NCBI RefSeq assembly: GCF_002453355.1
Contig: NZ_DKGQ01000055.1
Span: forward strand, 1-5,654
Origin: Psychrobacter sp. UBA6766
Lineage (GTDB): Bacteria; Pseudomonadota; Gammaproteobacteria; Pseudomonadales; Moraxellaceae
Length of the DNA stretch: 5,654 nucleotides
Direction of reading: 5' to 3'
The notes under the pieces were generated by a model. That model did no database searches, had not been told where the DNA came from, and worked only from the letters and a program-made list of their open reading frames with translations. The position numbers and the translations under genes are program-made. Of the stretch, positions 1 through 5,333 are shown one piece after another (the stretch's first letter is position 1; every line of letters begins with the position of its first letter).

Positions 1-30
1 GGGCGCAACTTTAATTGTTGGGTTTGGTAT

Positions 31-78
31 TATTCAAATAAAAAAAGCGACCTCAACGGGTCGCTTTTTCTTTGAATA
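31..78. terminator. Bidirectional Rho-independent terminator
   Basis: The core stem pairs AGCGACC (46-52) with GGTCGCT (59-65) around a 6-nt loop. It extends through an A-run (42-45) against a T-run (66-69). After a small asymmetric internal loop, TATTCAAA (31-38) pairs with TTTGAATA (71-78). An A-run on one side and a T-run on the other give a U-tract in either direction. It lies 24 bp past the stop of the minus-strand DUF1653 gene, so it should end the tyrS-side transcript. It may also serve a plus-strand gene lying off the left edge. Confidence 0.88.
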
Positions 79-102
79 ATAAACTTTAAACGTTTTGAGA
101 TA

Positions 103-342
103 TCAATCAGCTAAGGTTTTAACCAACTCAAATCTCGGTATTTCTTTACCATCAACTTCAACGGTTTCTGTAAACATGGTTAATGGTCGAACCCAAACGC
201 CATACTCACCGTAGAGGCAGCGATAAACCACTAACGCTTCTTCGGTCTCTGAATGCTGCGCGATATGCAAAACTTGGTAAAGACTGCCTTTGTAATGGCG
301 GTAAATGCCTTGGGTGACGCTACTAAAATTATTATTTTCCAT
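103..342 (-). CDS. DUF1653 family small protein
   Basis: This 79-residue protein is essentially one DUF1653 domain (PF07866). The family signature is visible as GIYRHYKGSLYQVL (residues 12-25), HSETEEALVVYRCLYG (30-45), VWVRPLTMF (49-57) and a closing PRFELV (69-74). Its aromatic and basic residues (Tyr14, His16, Tyr17, Tyr40, Trp50, Arg52) match the conserved positions I know for the family. The biochemical role of DUF1653 proteins is unknown to me. There is no signal peptide or membrane segment, so it is probably cytoplasmic. The start codon lies inside the end of the GNAT gene (11-bp overlap), with a GAGAGG ribosome site 10 nt upstream within that gene, so translational coupling is likely. 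It is the last gene before the terminator at 31-78. The family call is secure and the function is open. Confidence 0.9.
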   Translation of the reverse strand: MENNNFSSVTQGIYRHYKGSLYQVLHIAQHSETEEALVVYRCLYGEYGVWVRPLTMFTETVEVDGKEIPRFELVKTLAD

Positions 343-913
343 GCTTAGCTAGCCTCTCTATTAACCTGGTTTTATGTTTAGGCCATTCTTCTTTTGACAT
401 GCTATACATCACTGTATCCGAAATAACACCATCACGGCGCACTCGATTACCTCGAATCACACCATCTTTCTTAGCACCTAAACGTTCAATAGCTTGTTGT
501 GAGCGGTCGTTTCCAATATCTGTGCGCCAACCTACTGTCTGATACTCTAGTGTTTCAAATATATAAGTGAGTAGCATAAGCTTACAGGTGGTATTGGCAG
601 GCGTGCGCCAATACGATTTGGCATACCAGGTATAGCCAATCTCTAAGCGTTTGCTATTTGGTAAAATATCATGAAAACTCGTTGAGCCAATCGCTTTACC
701 ATTTAATTCATCGATAACCACAAAAGCTTTTCTATCAGGCATTGATGCGGCCGTATTGATATAGTCAATAACCTTGTCTGGCTCAGGTACTGAAGTCACG
801 TTTATTGTCCATAACTCACCATCTTGGCAAGCTTGGGTTAAATCATTGGCATGAGTTAACATTAATGGCTTAAGAATAATGCCGTTACTTAATAAAGTAG
901 GAAGGTCTAACAT
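332..913 (-). CDS. GNAT family N-acetyltransferase, RimJ/RimL type
   Basis: This 193-residue protein covers a full acetyltransferase domain of the RimJ/RimL-like class (PF13302). It should transfer acetyl from acetyl-CoA to an amine; the substrate cannot be read from sequence and may be a protein N-terminus or a small molecule. Visible landmarks are the N-terminal strand GIILKPL (11-17), the central strand AIGSTSF (75-81), RLEIGYTWYAKSYWRTPAN (89-107) leading into the cofactor-binding loop and helix, WRTDIGNDRSQQAIERLGA (129-147), and a C-terminal DGVISDTVMYSM-x-EEWP segment (161-178). The region after LEIGYTWYAKSYWRTPAN is the subfamily's pyrophosphate-loop position, but it lacks the classic Q/R-x-x-G-x-G/A pattern, as is common in this subgroup. 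The start is set by a strong AAGGAG six bases upstream. It lies 60 bp after tyrS in the same direction with no terminator between, and it overlaps the following DUF1653 gene, so cotranscription of the three is likely. Confidence 0.9.
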   Translation of the reverse strand: MLDLPTLLSNGIILKPLMLTHANDLTQACQDGELWTINVTSVPEPDKVIDYINTAASMPDRKAFVVIDELNGKAIGSTSFHDILPNSKRLEIGYTWYAKSYWRTPANTTCKLMLLTYIFETLEYQTVGWRTDIGNDRSQQAIERLGAKKDGVIRGNRVRRDGVISDTVMYSMSKEEWPKHKTRLIERLAKHGK

Positions 914-919
914 CTATCT

Positions 920-925
920 CTCCTT
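920..925 (-). promoter_or_regulatory. Shine-Dalgarno of the GNAT gene
   Basis: On the minus strand AAGGAG sits 6 nt before the ATG at 913. It is the best ribosome site in the window and fixes the start of the acetyltransferase. It suggests this gene is translated independently of tyrS even if cotranscribed. Confidence 0.75.
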
Positions 926-973
926 AAGCCATAATGAACGTAGAAACGCTCGTTACCTAGCTCAACCTCTTAA

Positions 974-2185
974 CTAAGCAACCGTCACTTTTGCATACGC
1001 CTTTTTACCTGCTTGGATAACGACTGTCTGACCAGACGTTAAGCTAAAGCCAGCGTCGACGACTTTGCCATCTACTTTTACTGCGCCACGCTTGATCATA
1101 TCTTTAGCAGATGAGCTGTTTTTGGCAAGTTCTGCTTGGTTTAGGATTTGCGTGATAAATAATGCGTCCTGCCCTTCTAACTCTAACGTCACTTCTGGTA
1201 AATCAACTGGCAATTCGCCATCAGCCAATACGTTACCCGCTGATTTGTGCGCATTAGCGGCAGCTTCGGCATCATGGAAGCGCTCGATTAATTCTTCGGC
1301 AAGAATGCGTTTGATCTCTTGTGGATTGCGACCGTTTTCCATCTCTGCCATTAACGCTTCGACTTCTTCCATCGGCTTAAAGCTTAAAAACTCAAAGTAG
1401 CGACGGATTAAAGTATCTGGCATCGACAGCAGTTTTTGGTACATGGTGCCCGGCGCATCGTAAATACCGACATAGTTGCCAAGTGACTTAGACATTTTAT
1501 TAACACCGTCTAGCCCTTCCAAAATTGGCACAGTGATACAAACTTGTGGCTCTTGCCCATAACGACCTTGCAAAGTACGTCCTATCAAGATGTTAAAGGT
1601 TTGATCGGTACCGCCCAGCTCGACGTCGGCTTTTAGCGCGATAGAGTCATAACCTTGCACCAATGGGTATAAAAATTCATGGATAGCAATGGGCGTTTGC
1701 GCCGCGTAGCGTTTAGAGAAATCATCGCGCTCAAGCATGCGTGAGACGGTCAACTGGCTAGAAAGCTGAATCATATCGCCTGCTGACATGTCTTTGAACC
1801 ATTCAGAGTTAAAGACAATCTTAGTTTTTTCTTTATCCAAAATTTTAAAGACTTGTTCCGCATAAGTCTGCGCGTTGACTTTGATTTGCTCATCGGTCAG
1901 TGGTGGACGCGTGCTGTTTTTGCCAGAAGGGTCACCAATCTTGGCGGTATAATCGCCGATTAGAAAATAAATCTCATGACCCAAATCTTGAAAATGCTTT
2001 AGCTTATTAATCAATACGGTATGACCCAAATGCAGGTCAGGTGCGGTAGGATCAAAGCCTGCTTTAATACGTAGCGGGCGATTCAGTTTCAACTTCTTAA
2101 CCAAATCGTCTTCCGATAAGATTTCTTGCGTACCGCGCTGAATCAGGGCAAGTTGTTCTTCTAGAGTGTATGAATGGTCTGTCAT
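974..2185 (-). CDS. tyrS: Tyrosyl-tRNA synthetase (type 2, KMSKS form)
   Basis: This class I aminoacyl-tRNA synthetase (EC 6.1.1.1) activates tyrosine with ATP and charges tRNA-Tyr in the cytoplasm. The 403 residues match the usual full length of about 400. The Rossmann-fold catalytic domain carries the HIGH-type motif HLGH (52-55) after AGFDPTAPDL, then GDYTAKIGDPSGK (77-89). The tyrosine-binding helix is Y173-x3-Q177-GYD (Asp180), followed by the VELGGTDQTFN segment (188-198). The second signature is KMSKS (230-234). KMSKS rather than the KFGKT-type loop of E. coli TyrS places it with the TyrZ/type-2 branch. The C-terminal part (about 340-400), with SSAKDMIKRGAVKVDGKVV, is the S4 RNA-binding domain. 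The start is supported by an AAAGAGA ribosome site about 5 nt upstream and by a typical family N-terminus. The gene is divergent from anmK across 119 bp. I see no T-box or convincing leader structure there. All catalytic motifs are intact. Confidence 0.97.
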   Translation of the reverse strand: MTDHSYTLEEQLALIQRGTQEILSEDDLVKKLKLNRPLRIKAGFDPTAPDLHLGHTVLINKLKHFQDLGHEIYFLIGDYTAKIGDPSGKNSTRPPLTDEQIKVNAQTYAEQVFKILDKEKTKIVFNSEWFKDMSAGDMIQLSSQLTVSRMLERDDFSKRYAAQTPIAIHEFLYPLVQGYDSIALKADVELGGTDQTFNILIGRTLQGRYGQEPQVCITVPILEGLDGVNKMSKSLGNYVGIYDAPGTMYQKLLSMPDTLIRRYFEFLSFKPMEEVEALMAEMENGRNPQEIKRILAEELIERFHDAEAAANAHKSAGNVLADGELPVDLPEVTLELEGQDALFITQILNQAELAKNSSSAKDMIKRGAVKVDGKVVDAGFSLTSGQTVVIQAGKKAYAKVTVA

Positions 2186-2304
2186 GATGCTCTCTTTATT
2201 GTCTTTATTAAAAGGGTAAAGCGTTTGGGGTAATTAGAATCTTGTAGCCCGTAAAAGATGTTAGAATTTGAGGGATATACTAGCGTTTTTTGAGGTAAAT
2301 TGCC
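2186..2304. promoter_or_regulatory. Divergent tyrS / anmK promoter region
   Basis: This 119-bp AT-rich spacer lies between two genes that point away from each other, so it must carry initiation signals for both. Toward anmK, TATACT (2276-2281) is a fair -10 box placed 23 bp before the ATG, but no good -35 lies 16-18 bp upstream. Toward tyrS, TCTAAT (complement of 2233-2238) is the best -10-like hexamer, again without a clear -35. The heptamer TTAGAAT occurs twice (2234-2240 and 2261-2267). The position is firm; the exact boxes are weak. Confidence 0.5.
2292..2295 (+). promoter_or_regulatory. Shine-Dalgarno supporting the long anmK start
   Basis: GAGG ends 9 nt before the ATG at 2305. It favours the long anmK reading with its extra N-terminal tail. 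The next candidate starts either lie just inside (2326) or fall in the conserved MMSGTS motif, and I see no comparable ribosome site before them. Confidence 0.6.
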
Positions 2305-3666
2305 ATGACCAAGCCTACCCAGACTATGAATGATCCTGAAAACACCGAATTTTTAGTTGACTCACCTAATTTAATAAATAATAACGATGATACAAACTAC
2401 ACTTCCTTAACCGATGCGCTTGAGCAAACGGTGTTTGAAAACTTCGATGATGGCTTATACATCGGCATGATGTCTGGCACCAGCTTGGATGGTATGGACG
2501 CCGTGCTTTGCCAATTCGGTGGTAAAGAAAACACTCAACAACCGATGCGATTATTAGCAACTCGTAGTCAGGATTTCCCACCACGATTGCGTGAGGTGTT
2601 ATTGGCTTTATGTCAGCCAAATGGCGTCAATCAATTAACACCAACACTGGGTGAACCGAATAGCGAGCTAGACTGGTTCGGTTGGGCAAGTAAAGCCTAC
2701 GCTGAATTTGCCAGCGAGGTGGTCAATAATTTATTACAGCAATCCAATACAGATGCAGAGTCGGTGCTGGCGATAGGCTGTCACGGTCAAACGGTCCGTC
2801 ATCGCCCGCAAATGGGCTTTAGCTTGCAATTGGTCGATGCCAATATTATTGCCGAGCATACTGGCATTAGTGTCGTTAGTGATTTTCGTCGCCGCGATAT
2901 GGCCGTCGGTGGTCAGGGTGCGCCATTGGTTCCTGCCTTTCATCAAGCCTTATTTGCCACGCCTGATAGCACGCGAGTATTATTAAACTTGGGTGGAATT
3001 GCCAATATAACGGTCTTACCAGCTAATAATACACTTGATAATAATACCCCTGTTAACGATGCTCTTGTTAATAACAGTCACGTGGTTGGTTATGACACCG
3101 GTCCTGCCAATTTATTGTTAGATGCTTGGACGACACTCCATACGGATAAAGATTACGATGCTGGTGGCGCTTGGGCACAATCTGGTCAAGTCATTGAGCC
3201 ACTACTTAATCAGCTAATTGAGCATCCATTTTTTGCGCGAACGTATCCGAAAAGCACAGGTCGTGAAGACTTTAACTTAGCGTGGTTACAAAATCAGCTA
3301 CAAAAATTCGATCAGGCCTCTGCTCATATTCGTTACTCATCAGCGGATGTGCAAGCAACGCTCACCGAGCTGACCGCCATGAGTGCCAGTATGCAAATCA
3401 ATATGTTTATTAATGCTCATGAAAAAAGCTCGGTATACGTCTGCGGTGGCGGTGCGTTAAATGAATATTTAATGACCCGCTTACAAGCACACCTGCCCCA
3501 TTGTACGGTAGAAACCACGGCAAGCTTGGGACTGAATCCCGCTTGGGTGGAAGCGGTTGCTTTTGCCTGGCTAGCCAGACAAACGCTGATGGGCGAAATG
3601 GGTAACCTGCCCGCCGTCACTGGCGCAAGTAAAGGCGTGGTATTAGGGCAGGTTTGTTTTGCTTGA
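2305..3666 (+). CDS. anmK: Anhydro-N-acetylmuramic acid kinase with extended N-terminus
   Basis: AnmK (EC 2.7.1.170) opens the 1,6-anhydro ring of anhMurNAc and phosphorylates it with ATP to MurNAc-6-phosphate, a cytoplasmic step of murein recycling. The family motifs appear in order: nucleotide-binding IGMMSGTSLDGMDAVL (53-68), GCHGQTVRHRP (158-168), DFRRRDMAVGGQGAPLVP (193-210), LLNLGGIANITVLP (226-239), GYDTGPANLLLDAW (262-275), TGREDFNL (318-325), VYVCGGGALNEYL (377-389) and the C-terminal NPAWVEAVAFAWLA (411-424). Asp264 in the DTGPAN motif corresponds to the general base described in Pseudomonas AnmK. The length of 453 exceeds the usual 365-385. A tail of about 46 mostly polar residues (Asn/Asp/Thr-rich) precedes the conserved core, and about 20 Asn-rich residues (241-260) are inserted before the DTGP motif. 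The core motifs are complete, so the enzyme should be active. The next gene, fabF, has its own promoter. Linkage of anmK with tyrS is also known in Pseudomonas. Confidence 0.96.
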   Translation: MTKPTQTMNDPENTEFLVDSPNLINNNDDTNYTSLTDALEQTVFENFDDGLYIGMMSGTSLDGMDAVLCQFGGKENTQQPMRLLATRSQDFPPRLREVLLALCQPNGVNQLTPTLGEPNSELDWFGWASKAYAEFASEVVNNLLQQSNTDAESVLAIGCHGQTVRHRPQMGFSLQLVDANIIAEHTGISVVSDFRRRDMAVGGQGAPLVPAFHQALFATPDSTRVLLNLGGIANITVLPANNTLDNNTPVNDALVNNSHVVGYDTGPANLLLDAWTTLHTDKDYDAGGAWAQSGQVIEPLLNQLIEHPFFARTYPKSTGREDFNLAWLQNQLQKFDQASAHIRYSSADVQATLTELTAMSASMQINMFINAHEKSSVYVCGGGALNEYLMTRLQAHLPHCTVETTASLGLNPAWVEAVAFAWLARQTLMGEMGNLPAVTGASKGVVLGQVCFA

Positions 3667-3681
3667 TTGGTCAAATTTTAG

Positions 3682-3712
3682 TTTACACACGTGCACTTAT
3701 GTGTTTTATAAT
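3682..3712 (+). promoter_or_regulatory. Predicted sigma-70 promoter of fabF
   Basis: A perfect TATAAT (3707-3712) is preceded by TTTACA (3682-3687; 5 of 6 to TTGACA) at 19 bp, or by TTACAC at 18 bp. Initiation would fall near 3719 and leave a leader of roughly 40 nt before the ATG at 3762. The long spacer is suboptimal, which would suit a regulated promoter. The anmK stop is only 15 bp upstream of the -35 and there is no terminator between, so read-through from anmK is also possible. Confidence 0.68.
3685..3702. promoter_or_regulatory. Imperfect palindrome in the fabF promoter (possible operator)
   Basis: The 18 bases ACACACGTGCACTTATGT pair as an inverted repeat at 7 of 9 positions, centred on GTGCAC. 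They overlap the end of the -35 and most of the -35/-10 spacer, a classic place for a repressor. Lipid-synthesis genes in Gammaproteobacteria are often controlled by TetR-family regulators such as FabR or DesT that bind palindromes of about this size. Assigning such a regulator here is inference only. Confidence 0.35.
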
Positions 3713-3749
3713 GGCTTTTGAAATAGCATCCTCTTAGGACCGTAAGTAC

Positions 3750-3753
3750 AGGA
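3750..3753 (+). promoter_or_regulatory. Shine-Dalgarno supporting the long fabF start
   Basis: AGGA (within CAGGA) ends 8 nt before the ATG at 3762. No purine-rich site precedes the alternative ATG at 3894, which would give the canonical-length protein, so the extended start is preferred. Confidence 0.6.
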
Positions 3754-3761
3754 TATAACGC

Positions 3762-5171
3762 ATGAGCCAGCACAGCATTTTACCGACCGACTCACTGAAC
3801 GAACCATCGTCGAATAATAGCACCATGGATATTGCGGCGAAACAAGCATATAAGCCACGGCAAAAACCACCGCACTATGAGCGTCCTGACGATATGCGTG
3901 TGGTAGTGACGGGTATGGGCGCGGTGACACCTTTGGGATTGGATGTCGAAAGCTCATGGGCACGCCTACTTAACGGTGAGAGCGGTATTACGCCGATTAC
4001 CCACTTTGATGCTACTGACTATCGCGCGCAAATTGCGGGCGTGGTCAAAGACTTCGATGCCAAACAATATATGAATGCTAAAGACGCACGCCGCTATGAT
4101 GAATTTATGCATTATGCGGTTGCTGCGTCCGCTATGGCTTTAAAAAATGCTGGTTTTATCGATGAAGTCAGCGCGGCTGATGCGCCTGTACAAGATGTCG
4201 ATCAAGAACGCTTTGGGGTGATTTTAGGCTCAGGCATCGGCGGTATCCAAACCATTGAAAACAGTCGTGATACGCTGCGTGAAAAAGGCGCTAGCAGGGT
4301 TTCTCCTTTTATTATTCCAGGCTCTATCGTCAATATGGCAGCAGGTCTAGTGGCGATTAAACATACCTTAAAAGGTCCAAACCTTGCGACATCGACTGCT
4401 TGTACCACCGCAACCCATGCGATGGGACTTGCCGCACGTTTAATTGCGTATGGTGATGCGGATGTGATGCTGGCGGGTGGCAGTGAAAAAGGCTCAAGCC
4501 CGCTCGGCATATCAGGTTTTGGAGCGATGCACGCCTTATCTACTCGTAATGATGAACCAACTAAAGCGTCGCGTCCCTTTGATAAAGACCGTGATGGTTT
4601 TGTACTTGGTGATGGCGCAGGCGTGGTCGTTCTTGAAAGTCTTGCCCATGCCAAAGCGCGCGGGGCAACGATACTCGCTGAATTGGTGGGCTTTGGGATG
4701 AGTGATGATGCTAGCCATATTACAGCACCACCGGAAGATGGCAGCGGAGCGGCTCGTGCCATGCGCAACGCCCTAAACGATGCTGGTATTGAGCCTGCCG
4801 TCGTTGGCTACGTCAACGCTCATGGTACCAGCACCCCTGCTGGTGATGTTGCCGAATCCATTGCCATTGAAACGGTATTTTCGCCCGTAAAAGACCGTAT
4901 TTTAGTCAGTTCAACCAAATCGATGACCGGTCACTTACTTGGCGCTGCTGGCGGTATTGAAGCGATATTTACTATCCTTGCCCTACAACATCAGCACGTA
5001 CCACCAACCATTAACTTAGATAATATCGAGGACAACTGTAATCTTGACTATGTCGCCAATCAATCACGCAAAGTCGATAATCTGCAATATGCAGTGTCCA
5101 ATAGCTTTGGCTTTGGTGGCACCAACGGCTCTCTAATATTTGCCCGTTGGCCGGTGCAACCATCAAACTAA
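3762..5171 (+). CDS. fabF: 3-oxoacyl-ACP synthase II (KAS II) with N-terminal extension
   Basis: FabF (EC 2.3.1.179) condenses acyl-ACP with malonyl-ACP in the elongation cycle of type II fatty-acid synthesis; in E. coli it also drives the temperature-responsive step to cis-vaccenate. The thiolase fold is complete: VVVTGMGAVTPLG (47-59), KDARRYDEFMHYAV (107-120), nucleophile Cys214 in STACTTATHAMG, YGDADVMLAGGSE (230-242), RPFDKDRDGFVLGDGAG (271-287), His354 in NAHGTSTPAGD, Lys386 in SSTKSMTG, His391 in GHLLGAAGG, and the gating loop NSFGFGGTNG (447-456). These residues sit at a constant +51 from E. coli Cys163, His303, Lys335 and His340. The family normally has about 412 residues; this one has 469. 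There is a polar 44-residue tail before MRVVVTG and a roughly 10-residue acidic insertion around 134-148. FabF-like motifs argue against FabB. It lies downstream of anmK with its own promoter. Confidence 0.96.
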   Translation: MSQHSILPTDSLNEPSSNNSTMDIAAKQAYKPRQKPPHYERPDDMRVVVTGMGAVTPLGLDVESSWARLLNGESGITPITHFDATDYRAQIAGVVKDFDAKQYMNAKDARRYDEFMHYAVAASAMALKNAGFIDEVSAADAPVQDVDQERFGVILGSGIGGIQTIENSRDTLREKGASRVSPFIIPGSIVNMAAGLVAIKHTLKGPNLATSTACTTATHAMGLAARLIAYGDADVMLAGGSEKGSSPLGISGFGAMHALSTRNDEPTKASRPFDKDRDGFVLGDGAGVVVLESLAHAKARGATILAELVGFGMSDDASHITAPPEDGSGAARAMRNALNDAGIEPAVVGYVNAHGTSTPAGDVAESIAIETVFSPVKDRILVSSTKSMTGHLLGAAGGIEAIFTILALQHQHVPPTINLDNIEDNCNLDYVANQSRKVDNLQYAVSNSFGFGGTNGSLIFARWPVQPSN

Positions 5172-5210
5172 AATGCCTAAAACAACGTTAAAAATGCTAA
5201 ATAAATGTTA
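5171..5210 (+). repeat. Imperfect tandem repeat after fabF
   Basis: AAATGCCTAAAACAACGTTA (5171-5190) is followed one base later by AAATGCTAAATAAATGTTA (5192-5210). They match at 16 of 19 aligned positions with one single-base gap. The repeat begins at the last base of the fabF stop codon and is strongly AT-rich. A remnant duplication and a protein-binding site are both possible. Confidence 0.5.
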
Positions 5211-5273
5211 AAAAACTATTATTTTTGCCGTTGTAACCTTGGTGTCAGATTTGCTACGTTTGACCACTTGCAG

Positions 5274-5310
5274 CCCCTTATCTTACTTGCGTATGATAAG
5301 GGGTAATTTT
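5274..5310 (+). terminator. Hairpin, probable fabF terminator
   Basis: CCCCTTATC (5274-5282) pairs perfectly with GATAAGGGG (5295-5303). Inside, TAC (5284-5286) pairs with GTA (5291-5293) across one mismatch, leaving a TTGC tetraloop. It is followed by TAATTTT, a moderate U-tract on the plus strand; the reverse strand lacks one. It lies about 100 bp past the fabF stop. The 3' arm also contains AAGGGG, 7 nt before an ATG at 5311, so it could instead act as a leader structure of the next gene. Confidence 0.6.
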
Positions 5311-5333
5311 ATGCAACATTTATGGACGATACC

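Noticed and set aside
1..79. Possible C-terminus of a plus-strand gene entering from the left: one frame ends at TAA 12-14, another stays open to TAA at 77-79, another to TGA at 73-75.
   Set aside because: Too short to choose a frame or recognise a protein. The frame ending at 12-14, just before the terminator, is the most natural but cannot be supported.
914..973. A terminator between tyrS and the GNAT gene.
   Set aside because: Only a 4-bp AACG/CGTT pairing without a U-tract is present, so I treat the genes as probably cotranscribed.
1065..1400. A 111-codon plus-strand open frame inside tyrS.
   Set aside because: It lies antisense to the S4 and linker part of tyrS, with no ribosome site and no family resemblance.
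2186..2304. A T-box or other amino-acid-sensing leader before tyrS.
   Set aside because: The spacer is only 119 bp, has no T-box sequence or antiterminator-terminator pair, and T-boxes are not expected in Gammaproteobacteria.
2366..2946. Two minus-strand open frames (84 and 70 codons) within anmK.
   Set aside because: They are antisense shadows over conserved kinase motifs, with biased His/Arg/Tyr composition and no domain.
3417..3963. Minus-strand open frames across the end of anmK and the start of fabF.
   Set aside because: They overlap the conserved AnmK C-terminus and the fabF promoter and start; no family signal.
4477..4718. Short frames on both strands (74 and 60 codons) within fabF.
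   Set aside because: Short, out of frame with a clearly conserved gene, and unrecognisable.
4202..4768. A 188-codon open frame on the minus strand inside fabF.
   Set aside because: It is antisense to the conserved KAS II core, has no recognisable domain, and is Ala/Pro/Ser-rich as expected from reading a GC-richer gene backwards.
5182..5234. Distant inverted repeat ACAACG (5182-5187) / CGTTGT (5229-5234).
   Set aside because: Six pairs across a loop of about 41 nt in AT-rich DNA is expected by chance.
5239..5310. The upstream part of a 60-codon frame starting at 5239.
   Set aside because: No ribosome site at 5239 and it reads through the hairpin. Only the internal ATG at 5311 has a good site, and I report that as a finding, not a gene.
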